A DNA stretch of 6,442 nt from Nanobdellota archaeon (lineage in GTDB: Archaea > Nanobdellota > Nanobdellia > Woesearchaeales > UBA12501). The position numbers were made by a program, and so were the translations under genes. Below the pieces are notes generated by a model. The model did no database searches, was not told the DNA's origin, and saw only the letters and a program-made list of their open reading frames with translations. The DNA lies in the NCBI GenBank assembly GCA_018812465.1, contig JAHJCS010000042.1, positions 1 to 6,442 on the forward strand, in the 5' to 3' direction. Position 1 is the stretch's first letter. Each line of letters opens with the position of its first letter. This document shows, piece after piece, positions 1 to 4,730 of this stretch.

Positions 1-193
1 GAATATTACCAGAGACAGGCTCCTTAAAGATCATGGTCTCTTTCACTACTGTGTTGCCATATGCTAGATGGAAGCTCAATGAGTACTCATCTATTGACTG
101 AGCATGGACAGGACTGGATAAAAGAAATGCTCCAAGCAGGATTGCCAGGAAACAGACCAGGATATTGCCTGATTCCTTGAAAATATTTTTCAT
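1..193 (-). CDS. Exported protein of unknown function, N-terminal part only
   Basis: The frame is open from an ATG at 191-193 to the window start, giving 64 residues of a longer protein whose C-terminus is missing. The N-terminus has a Lys-containing start (MKNIFKE), a hydrophobic stretch at about residues 11-27 (ILVCFLAILLGAFLLSS), and a plausible signal peptidase I site after Val-His-Ala (residue 31). The remainder (QSIDEYSLSFHLAYGNTVV...) alternates polar and hydrophobic residues, suggesting an extracytoplasmic beta-rich domain. I do not recognise the family. Archaeal membrane-anchored proteins with an exported N-terminal beta domain often begin like this, but that is only a resemblance. 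A TATA-like box about 27 bases upstream and no Shine-Dalgarno suggest a leaderless transcript. It follows the lipoprotein gene on the same strand by 39 bases, so the two may be functionally linked or just adjacent. The coding call is fairly secure; function is open. Confidence 0.72.
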   Translation of the reverse strand, partial: MKNIFKESGNILVCFLAILLGAFLLSSPVHAQSIDEYSLSFHLAYGNTVVKETMIFKEPVSGNI

Positions 194-213
194 CAATAAT
201 ATTAAGAAATGAA

Positions 214-225
214 GATATTTAAATC
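214..225 (-). promoter_or_regulatory. TATA-like box for the exported-protein gene
   Basis: On the minus strand this reads GATTTAAATATC. Its centre (about 220) lies roughly 27 bases before the A of the ATG at 193, the usual archaeal spacing from TATA box to transcription start. Transcription would begin at or next to the start codon, agreeing with the lack of a Shine-Dalgarno. Inferred from spacing and composition only. Confidence 0.5.
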
Positions 226-232
226 TATCGAA

Positions 233-544
233 TCAAGAGACCAATCGTATATTGACATTCTCTCCGCTGTCCTGAGCTGCCTGTGCTTTAGCCAGTATAT
301 CCAGTGGACTTGTCTTGACTGGCTCATCATCATCCCGCACTCTCACTTCAGTATAATTCTGCTCAACAACAGCTCCTGACTCAACGGTTATATCATTCTC
401 AGAATCCACAGACGGCTGGACCTGATCAGAGATTGCGTTATCCGGTTCACTAATCTCAGGCTTGGATGAACAGGCTGTTATGACAACAAGAACTGATAAA
501 AACATCATTAAGATAATAGTCAAAATTATTGTTGTTCTCTTCAT
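233..544 (-). CDS. Small acidic lipoprotein-like exported protein
   Basis: This is a 103-residue protein. Residues 1-5 are MKRTT, followed by a strongly hydrophobic segment at about residues 6-23 and then Val-Ile-Thr-Ala-Cys with Cys25, a good match to a lipobox. The predicted mature part (about 79 residues) starts CSSKPEISEPD, is rich in Asp, Glu, Ser and Gln, and looks mostly disordered, with a short Ala-rich helical segment near the end (LDILAKAQAAQD). I do not recognise a family. Cys25 is probably lipid-modified and would tether the protein outside the cell membrane; this is inference from the motif. The same frame is open upstream to 853, but that part is antisense to rtcA, so I chose the ATG at 542-544 where the signal sequence starts. 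No Shine-Dalgarno precedes it, and an AT-rich TATA-like box lies about 24 bases upstream, fitting leaderless expression. The next gene on this strand encodes another exported protein. Confidence 0.75.
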   Translation of the reverse strand: MKRTTIILTIILMMFLSVLVVITACSSKPEISEPDNAISDQVQPSVDSENDITVESGAVVEQNYTEVRVRDDDEPVKTSPLDILAKAQAAQDSGENVNIRLVS

Positions 545-560
545 GGAACAGGGTAATAAG

Positions 561-575
561 AAAAAATATATAAAG
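561..575. promoter_or_regulatory. TATA-like box between the lipoprotein gene and rtcA, possibly bidirectional
   Basis: The run AAAAAATATATAAAG contains a near-palindromic TATATA core. On the minus strand its centre (about 568) is 24 bases from the lipoprotein ATG at 544, which has no Shine-Dalgarno, so it is a good leaderless promoter. On the plus strand its centre is about 29 bases before the rtcA ATG. A start near 593-597 would exclude the rtcA Shine-Dalgarno at 586-590, so its use for rtcA is less certain. Confidence 0.45.
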
Positions 576-585
576 TTATGCAAAT

Positions 586-590
586 GAGGA
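586..590 (+). promoter_or_regulatory. Shine-Dalgarno of rtcA
   Basis: GAGGA lies six bases before the ATG at 597 and supports this start. ATGs at 578 and 584 are out of frame with rtcA and open only a ten-codon frame ending at 610. Confidence 0.6.
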
Positions 591-596
591 ATACAC

Positions 597-1679
597 ATGG
601 AAGAAAATAGCATCATAAAGATTGATGGAAGCCATAAAGAAGGCGGGGGCCAGATAGTCAGAACAGCTCTTGCGCTCTCAATCATCACAGGAAAGGCTTT
701 TGAGGTTGACAATATAAGGAAGGGCAGGTGCAGCTCAGGCCTGAAAAACCAGCATATGTACTGCATCAGAGCATTGCAGCAGCTCTCTAGCTCAAAAGCA
801 GAAGGAGCTGAGCTTGGATCAGAAAGCCTGAAGTTCTTTCCAGGAAAATTCAATCCAAAATCAATATCAATAGATATCGAGACAGCTGGATCAATAACCC
901 TGCTTCTTCAATCACTCATGATACCATGCATGCTTGGATCAGGCACAACAAAGTTCAGGATAACTGGAGGAACTGATGTCAAGTGGAGCATGCCTGTTGA
1001 TTATTTCAGCGAGATAGTCCTTCCTCAGATGAGAAGATATGCTGACATTGACTTCAGGCTTGAGAAAAGAGGTTATTATCCTAAAGGAGGCGGTGTTGTA
1101 GAGCTGAAAGTGAAACCAAGATACACTATAGATAACCTAAAAGATGCAGCTCAGGTGAATCTCACAGAGCAGGGAACATTGATGCAGATAAAAGGAGTCA
1201 GTCATGCATCACAAAGCTTACAGAAAGCTATGGTAGCAGAAAGGCAGGCAGAGTCAGCAAATAATATCCTAAAGAGCCTTGAATGCCCGGTTAATATAAG
1301 GACAGAATACCATGATTCTCTATCAGATGGTTCAGCAATAACGTTATGGTCTGTATTCTCAATAAATGAAGATGATCTTGATATCAGCAATCCTATAAGG
1401 ATAGGAGCTGACTCTCTGGGTGAGAGAGGAAAGAGAGCAGAGGATGTAGGAAAAGAAGCAGCAGATAGGCTGATCAATGAGATAAATTACAAAGCACCTG
1501 TTGATGAGTATCTCGCAGACAATATGATTCCATTGCTTGCGCTGTTCGGAGGAAAGATAAAAGTTGCAAAAATAAGCAGCCATGCTCTGACAAATATATA
1601 TGTTGTGGAGAAGTTCCTGGATGTGAAGTTCAATATAGATAAAGAAAAAAGGATTATTTCTGTGAATCTGCCTAGATAG
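597..1679 (+). CDS. rtcA: RNA 3'-terminal phosphate cyclase
   Basis: This enzyme converts an RNA 3'-phosphate to a 2',3'-cyclic phosphate using ATP, through a covalent His-AMP intermediate and an RNA-adenylate. At 360 residues it is slightly longer than the usual 335-345. Family marks are clear: GSHKEGGGQIVRTAL at residues 11-25 (the family's N-terminal Glu-Gly-Gly-Gly-Gln region), the RGYYPKGGG signature at 158-166, GADSLGERGKRAEDVG at 270-285, the EYLADN adenylate-pocket segment at 304-309, and the presumed nucleotidyl-acceptor His329 in SSHALTNIYVVEKF. In the bacterial enzyme the corresponding pocket is, as I recall it, Tyr-x-x-Asp-Gln; here it reads Tyr305-x-x-Asp308-Asn309. The ATG is supported by a GAGGA Shine-Dalgarno. 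No RtcB ligase or other RNA-end gene is in the window. The gene is divergent from the lipoprotein gene and convergent with the coiled-coil gene. The family call is very secure; the cellular role of archaeal RtcA is less clear than its chemistry. Confidence 0.97.
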   Translation: MEENSIIKIDGSHKEGGGQIVRTALALSIITGKAFEVDNIRKGRCSSGLKNQHMYCIRALQQLSSSKAEGAELGSESLKFFPGKFNPKSISIDIETAGSITLLLQSLMIPCMLGSGTTKFRITGGTDVKWSMPVDYFSEIVLPQMRRYADIDFRLEKRGYYPKGGGVVELKVKPRYTIDNLKDAAQVNLTEQGTLMQIKGVSHASQSLQKAMVAERQAESANNILKSLECPVNIRTEYHDSLSDGSAITLWSVFSINEDDLDISNPIRIGADSLGERGKRAEDVGKEAADRLINEINYKAPVDEYLADNMIPLLALFGGKIKVAKISSHALTNIYVVEKFLDVKFNIDKEKRIISVNLPR

Positions 1680-1699
1680 TCCTGTAAATCAAAGAACTT

Positions 1700-3604
1700 C
1701 TAACCAAGCAGCCCAAGCTCAATGTCTGTCTTGAGCTCCATTATCTCATAGTAGACCTTCTTCTTGTCCTCTATATCCTTCAGAAGAGAATACAAGCTTT
1801 GTATCCTGCTGTACATCTGTTTTGCCTGATTATAATCATTCTCATTGATGTAATTCCTTGCCTGCTCAATCAAGTTGTATACTGCGATTGTTGAGGTCTT
1901 TTCTGACTTAACAGCCTCTTCTACAACTCCTGCTGTGCCTTTCATTGCCAACTCGCTCACTGGAACCCTGAAAGCCTTCTTCTTTAAGGCCTGCTCTTCT
2001 TTTTTCATCTCCTTGACGCCTTTCAGGAGCATCTCTTCTTTTTTCTCAAGCATCTCTTCCTTCTCTTTGAGTCTCTTTTCCCATGCTTCAAGCTCGTCCA
2101 GATCAGAGGTCTTTGCGACTCTCTTGTTTATCTCTTTTTCAAGGGATTTTATCTCTTTATCCATCTGCCTTGAGATCTTTATCCTTGATGCTTTCATGGC
2201 ATTTATGCTTGCCTTGAGTTCTTTTGCCTCATTTATCTTCTTGAGCTTTGTATCAATATCAGTTGTTTTCTTTTTCCATTCTTTGTCCATAAGGCTGAGG
2301 CTCTTCTCCTTGCCAAGAAGTGTCTTCTCTTTTGCATCAAGCTGATGCTCTTTTGACTCAAGCTTGTCTATTGCCTGAAGTATCTTGTTCTCTTTTTCAG
2401 TCATCTCTTTCTTGTCTTCCTCAAGCCTCTCCACAAGAGCCTGGACCTCATCCTCTCTGGATTTCAGTTCAGCAAGATCCTCTTCAAGATCCCTCACCTT
2501 GTCTATTATCTCTGTCTCCTTATCATTTAGCAGCTTCTCCTTCTCCTCAAAGCCGCTTACATATTGTGATTTATCAGCAATATCAGCATCTAATTTCTCT
2601 TTCTTCTTCTGTAGAGCAAGTATATCCTTGTCCACGCTTGCAATAGTCCTTTTTGCAGAGTCTTCCATCCTCTTGATGCCTGATTCCTGCTTCTTGAGGT
2701 CAGCATCTTTCTCATTGAGCTTTGTCTCCTTATCAAGCAGGTACTTCTGTTTCTCATCAAGTTTGATCCTGAATCGGTCATTCAGCTCCTTGTTCTTTAT
2801 TATCTTGTCCTCTTTGTCTGCAAGCTCTTTCTGCTTCTCCTGTATGAGCATCCTCTCTCTTCTCAAGAACTTGACAGATTCCTTCATGACTTCTCGGTTC
2901 TTCTTGATGTCTTCCTCAAGCTTCTTATTCTCAATCTGCATTATCCCAATATCTTTGGTTATCTTGGCCTTGTCTTTGAGCAGAGACTCTACCTCGCTCT
3001 TTGATTTTGAGAAACCTTTGGAGAACTCGCTTGCCCTTGCATCATGCTCAGTTATCTTTTTGGTGATCTCTTCTTCTTTCATCAGGAGTCCTGACTCTTT
3101 CCTGTTAAGCCTGTCCTCTTTCTCTTTTAGCTTGTCTGAAAGCTTGATGAGGAGTTTCTGCTTGCTGGCCAAGGATTTCTCCTGTTGAGGGGCCTCTTTC
3201 TTCATAGTGGCGTGCTCTTGGTCAAGATCACTTATCATGGCCTGCTTCTTTGAAATCTCAGTGATTAGGTTAGTATGTGTTTCCTGGAGCTTTGATACCT
3301 CTTTCTCCACTTTCTTCTGGTCTTTAGGTGCTTTTGCCATAAGCTTTAAGGACTGCTCTTTCTGCTCAAGATCCTTTGACTTGTTTATCAGCTCCTCTTC
3401 TTTCTTGACAAGCTCCTTTCTCTTCTTGTCTATCTCTTCAGAAAGCTCCCTTAGCAGTTTTTCCTTGTCTTTTATATCCTGCTTCTGCTCTTCTGGCTTA
3501 TCTTTTTTCTTGAAAATCTTTGATAGAAAACCCTGGCTTTCATCATCAGGCATTGGAGGTGGCCCTAATATATCATCATTGCTGCTAGCGCTCATATCTG
3601 CCAT
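1700..3604 (-). CDS. Large coiled-coil protein with C-terminal helical domain
   Basis: This is a 634-residue, highly charged protein, with no cysteine that I can see. Residues 1-36 form a flexible head: Ser/Asp-rich, then GPPPMPDD (14-21), then the basic-amphipathic GFLSKIFKKKDK (25-36). Residues from about 40 to 540 are a near-continuous coiled coil dominated by Lys, Glu, Leu and Asp, with repeated 'KEK.L..KE' units and few helix breakers. Residues 545 on (FRVPVSELAMKGTAG) act as a linker, and about 576-634 form a compact helical hairpin (IEQARNYINENDYNQA, KQMYSRIQSLYSLLKD, KKVYYEIMELKTDIE) resembling a TPR- or MIT-like module. I recall this ending on many DPANN-archaeal proteins. The role is probably structural, scaffold or cell-surface/cytoskeleton-like; SMC-type ATPase motifs are absent, so it is not an SMC protein. 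No signal peptide or membrane span is seen. The frame is open to 3862, but that would run antisense through the zinc-ribbon gene; the ATG at 3604 has a Shine-Dalgarno. An ATG at 3595 is an alternative. Confidence 0.9.
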   Translation of the reverse strand: MADMSASSNDDILGPPPMPDDESQGFLSKIFKKKDKPEEQKQDIKDKEKLLRELSEEIDKKRKELVKKEEELINKSKDLEQKEQSLKLMAKAPKDQKKVEKEVSKLQETHTNLITEISKKQAMISDLDQEHATMKKEAPQQEKSLASKQKLLIKLSDKLKEKEDRLNRKESGLLMKEEEITKKITEHDARASEFSKGFSKSKSEVESLLKDKAKITKDIGIMQIENKKLEEDIKKNREVMKESVKFLRRERMLIQEKQKELADKEDKIIKNKELNDRFRIKLDEKQKYLLDKETKLNEKDADLKKQESGIKRMEDSAKRTIASVDKDILALQKKKEKLDADIADKSQYVSGFEEKEKLLNDKETEIIDKVRDLEEDLAELKSREDEVQALVERLEEDKKEMTEKENKILQAIDKLESKEHQLDAKEKTLLGKEKSLSLMDKEWKKKTTDIDTKLKKINEAKELKASINAMKASRIKISRQMDKEIKSLEKEINKRVAKTSDLDELEAWEKRLKEKEEMLEKKEEMLLKGVKEMKKEEQALKKKAFRVPVSELAMKGTAGVVEEAVKSEKTSTIAVYNLIEQARNYINENDYNQAKQMYSRIQSLYSLLKDIEDKKKVYYEIMELKTDIELGLLG

Positions 3605-3610
3605 ATAACT

Positions 3611-3617
3611 ACCCCCT
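3611..3617 (-). promoter_or_regulatory. Shine-Dalgarno of the coiled-coil gene (GGGGGT type)
   Basis: On the minus strand AGGGGGT lies six bases before the ATG at 3604 and decides this start over the longer open frame. The five-G form is unusual; the winged-helix gene has nearly the same leader. A three-pair hairpin (CCC-TCA-GGG, 3614-3622) could partly mask it if the transcript starts far enough upstream. Confidence 0.55.
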
Positions 3618-3625
3618 GAGGGTAT

Positions 3626-3648
3626 GATTATATTTCCATTTATTAAAG
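3626..3648 (-). promoter_or_regulatory. Candidate TATA region of the coiled-coil gene
   Basis: Two AT-rich boxes are present on the minus strand: CTTTAATAAAT (3638-3648), which would give a start near 3617 just at the Shine-Dalgarno, and GGAAATATAATC (3626-3637), which would give a start near the ATG. I cannot decide between them from sequence alone. Confidence 0.35.
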
Positions 3649-3680
3649 TTTGTAACGATTCCAGAATGGGAACAAAAACA

Positions 3681-3689
3681 TTTATAAAC
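3681..3689 (+). promoter_or_regulatory. TATA box of the zinc-ribbon/EF-1 beta operon
   Basis: TTTATAAAC is centred about 26 bases before the ATG at 3711, preceded by an A-rich stretch (AACAAAAACA) in the BRE position. There is no Shine-Dalgarno before 3711, so a leaderless mRNA is likely. This is one of the clearest archaeal promoters in the window. Confidence 0.65.
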
Positions 3690-3710
3690 CAAGCCAAAAA
3701 ACTTAAGTTT

Positions 3711-3881
3711 ATGGCAAAAGACACATGCAGTTCATGCAAAAAGAAAGTGGCTAATATGAGGGGAGTGACCTCTTTTATGTGCCCTAAATGTGGAAAACAA
3801 GAGATAGTAAGATGCCCTGAATGCAGGAAGATAGCAGCAAAATACGCATGTCCAGAATGCAATTTTACAGGACCTAATTAG
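3711..3881 (+). CDS. Small zinc-ribbon protein, HVO_2753-like (DUF1610 type), partner of EF-1 beta
   Basis: This is a 56-residue protein with four CxxC pairs: C6/C9, C24/C27, C35/C38 and C47/C50. The spacing suggests two zinc sites. The pairs appear as CSSC, CPKC, CPEC and CPEC, the last three with the Cys-Pro-x-Cys form typical of the family. The protein is basic and is generally annotated as a putative zinc-ribbon RNA-binding protein; a haloarchaeal homologue (HVO_2753) is structurally characterised as a small zinc-finger protein. Its molecular role is not settled, but its position immediately before EF-1 beta recurs in archaea and points to translation. The frame is open back to 3624, but I chose the ATG at 3711 because the TATA box lies 26 bases before it and family members start close to the first CxxC. 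It is followed by EF-1 beta after seven bases, so the two are co-transcribed. Confidence 0.92.
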   Translation: MAKDTCSSCKKKVANMRGVTSFMCPKCGKQEIVRCPECRKIAAKYACPECNFTGPN

Positions 3882-3884
3882 GTG
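3880..3884 (+). promoter_or_regulatory. Shine-Dalgarno of EF-1 beta overlapping the upstream stop
   Basis: AGGTG overlaps the TAG stop of the zinc-ribbon gene and ends four bases before the ATG at 3889. It matches part of the canonical GGAGGTG. The overlap suggests translational coupling, with ribosomes ending the first gene close to the next start. Confidence 0.6.
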
Positions 3885-3888
3885 AAAC

Positions 3889-4164
3889 ATGGCAGTAGTA
3901 GTGGTTACATTAAGGATAATGCCTGTGTCAGTTGATATCAATCTTGACACAATAGAGGAACAGGCAAATGCGCTCATAAGGGATTTTGGCGGAGAGCCTG
4001 GCAAGAAAGTTATAAATCCTATTGCATTCGGACTTAATGCACTTGACATCTATTTCACAATGCCTGAAGAGAAAGGCTCAACAGATGCGCTTGAGATTAA
4101 GGTCCGTGAAGTTGAAGGAGTGCAGTCAGCAGAAGTGACAGATGTCAGAAGGACTATGGGATAG
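3889..4164 (+). CDS. ef1b: Archaeal elongation factor 1-beta (aEF1B)
   Basis: This is the guanine-nucleotide exchange factor for elongation factor 1-alpha: it releases GDP so the factor can reload with GTP and bring aminoacyl-tRNA to the ribosome. At 91 residues it has the usual archaeal length (about 88-92) and corresponds to the C-terminal exchange domain of eukaryotic EF1B. Recognisable segments are VVTLRIMPVS (5-14, first strand), INPIAFGLNALDIYF (42-56, the conserved 'PIAFGL.AL' core), and VREVEGVQSAEVTDVRR (72-88, final helix and strand). The fold is ferredoxin-like alpha/beta. It is the second gene of the zinc-ribbon operon, and its Shine-Dalgarno sits in the preceding stop codon. Its own 3' end overlaps a perfect hairpin. 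Nothing is abnormal in the protein. Confidence 0.97.
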   Translation: MAVVVVTLRIMPVSVDINLDTIEEQANALIRDFGGEPGKKVINPIAFGLNALDIYFTMPEEKGSTDALEIKVREVEGVQSAEVTDVRRTMG

Positions 4165-4184
4165 TCCGGATAAAGATTTCTTTT
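4151..4184 (+). terminator. Hairpin plus T-run ending the EF-1 beta operon
   Basis: GGACTAT (4151-4157), a GGG loop, and ATAGTCC (4161-4167) form a perfect 7-bp stem that includes the EF-1 beta stop codon (4162-4164). Nine bases further is TTTCTTTT (4177-4184). Archaeal RNA polymerase can stop at T-runs without a hairpin, so the T-run may terminate transcription while the hairpin protects the 3' end. A second T-rich stretch follows at 4191-4203. Confidence 0.55.
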
Positions 4185-4312
4185 ATATCATTTATTTGTT
4201 TTATAAAAACAAACCATCAAGAAATAATCAGGCAACAAAGGATTATTTGATAAACCTGATCAAAGAGATTCTATTCTAAGATATTTTATCATAATAAGAA
4301 AGATTGCCTGGT
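4185..4312. other. Gene-free stretch between EF-1 beta and the winged-helix gene
   Basis: No coding frame, tRNA or promoter stands out here. It probably holds the convergent 3' ends: T-rich sequence at 4191-4203 on the plus strand, and a T5 on the minus strand (4205-4209) that could terminate the winged-helix transcript. An inverted repeat, CAGGCAA (4229-4235) with TTGCCTG (4304-4310), spans much of it with a 68-base gap, and a smaller one pairs ATCAGG (4227-4232) with CCTGAT (4255-4260). Their meaning is unknown. Confidence 0.35.
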
Positions 4313-4582
4313 TTATAGAATGTTTTTGATCTTGTCAATATTATCAGCAACATCAGCACCTTTCTTTGTCAAAGAAAGCAGCTTTAGCCTGCCCTGCTTG
4401 TTGAAGTTTATCAGGCCAGACTTCTCCATCTGCTGGAGTATCTTGACAACATGAGAATAAGTGCAGTCAATCTGCTTGGCAAGGTTGGATGCATAGACTT
4501 CGTTTTTGGCGTTCCTTAGGTTCACAAGCATCATAGCTGGTTTTTCCCTGAAAAACACTCCAAAAATCGCTTTAGTCTTCAT
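4313..4582 (-). CDS. Small winged-helix DNA-binding regulator (MarR/ArsR-like)
   Basis: This 89-residue protein is essentially one winged helix-turn-helix domain. After an N-terminal helix (residues 1-27) come ASNLAKQID (31-39, helix 2), TYSHVVKILQQMEKSG (41-56, recognition helix), and the wing LINFNKQGRLKLLSLT (57-72, a beta hairpin with a basic Lys-Gln-Gly-Arg turn). The C-terminal helix (73-89) could dimerise. There is no separate ligand or metal domain, so it is probably a compact transcription regulator; its target is not shown. A TTG at 4588 would add two residues, but the GGGGG Shine-Dalgarno (4589-4593) directly abuts it and is six bases from the ATG at 4582, so I prefer the ATG. The gene is divergent from the XPD helicase, and its upstream region carries a 9-bp inverted repeat, so it may regulate itself and possibly the helicase. 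Generic small archaeal winged-helix proteins look alike, hence no specific name. Confidence 0.85.
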   Translation of the reverse strand: MKTKAIFGVFFREKPAMMLVNLRNAKNEVYASNLAKQIDCTYSHVVKILQQMEKSGLINFNKQGRLKLLSLTKKGADVADNIDKIKNIL

Positions 4583-4588
4583 ATACAA

Positions 4589-4593
4589 CCCCC
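4589..4593 (-). promoter_or_regulatory. Shine-Dalgarno of the winged-helix gene (GGGGG type)
   Basis: GGGGG on the minus strand lies six bases before the ATG at 4582. The leader GGGGGTTGTATATG closely resembles that of the coiled-coil gene (GGGGGTAGTTATATG) and is the reason to reject the TTG at 4588. Confidence 0.5.
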
Positions 4594-4599
4594 AATATG

Positions 4600-4635
4600 C
4601 TTATATAAACTTGATAATATATTTTGTTATATAAG
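4600..4635. promoter_or_regulatory. Paired TTATATAA boxes, candidate promoter and operator
   Basis: CTTATATAA (4600-4608) and TTATATAAG (4627-4635) form a perfect 9-bp inverted repeat with 18 bases between; each arm contains the palindrome TTATATAA, with centres 26 bases apart. For the winged-helix gene the outer box (4627-4634) would place transcription start near 4605, giving a short leader that includes the Shine-Dalgarno; the inner box is about 23 bases from the ATG. The inner box could also be a binding site that blocks or aligns polymerase. Promoter function is likely for at least one box; the operator role is inference. Confidence 0.45.
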
Positions 4636-4690
4636 TGTTTAAGGAGCTTATTTATAAAGTTTTCTGATTTTAGAATTTAACCTAATAAGA

Positions 4691-4708
4691 ATATAAAAGT
4701 TTTTAAAG
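4691..4708 (+). promoter_or_regulatory. TATA-like region of the XPD helicase gene
   Basis: ATATAAAAG (4691-4699) and TTTTAAAG (4701-4708) lie about 36 and 27 bases before the ATG at 4731. The second has the spacing expected for a leaderless transcript. No Shine-Dalgarno is close to the start; AGGA at 4711-4714 is too far. Confidence 0.45.
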
Positions 4709-4730
4709 ACAGGATAAAAAAAATAGAATA

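Noticed and set aside
578..610. Ten-codon upstream open frame overlapping the rtcA start
   Set aside because: It is too short and has no ribosome-binding site; ATGs at 578 and 584 are expected by chance in AT-rich sequence.
545..853. Upstream extension of the lipoprotein frame to 853 (minus), adding about 100 residues
   Set aside because: It is antisense to the conserved N-terminal part of rtcA, and the signal sequence with lipobox starts cleanly at the ATG at 544.
1875..3608. Several plus-strand frames rich in Ser, Phe and Leu across the coiled-coil gene
   Set aside because: They are mirror images of the Lys/Glu-rich coding strand; Ser/Phe/Leu-rich composition is the expected antisense shadow, with no motif or promoter.
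3624..3710. Longer start for the zinc-ribbon protein at 3624
   Set aside because: The added 29 residues span the TATA box and have no family resemblance; the ATG at 3711 has a correctly spaced promoter.
3605..3862. N-terminal extension of the coiled-coil protein by 86 residues
   Set aside because: It would run antisense through the zinc-ribbon gene and its promoter; the extra residues are His/Phe/Leu-rich and unlike the rest, and a Shine-Dalgarno precedes the ATG at 3604.
3732..4049. Minus-strand frame of 105 residues opposite the zinc-ribbon and EF-1 beta genes
   Set aside because: It lies wholly antisense to two confidently identified genes and resembles no protein I know.
4583..4588. TTG start at 4588 for the winged-helix gene
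   Set aside because: It directly abuts the GGGGG ribosome-binding sequence, leaving no spacing; the ATG at 4582 has a six-base gap.
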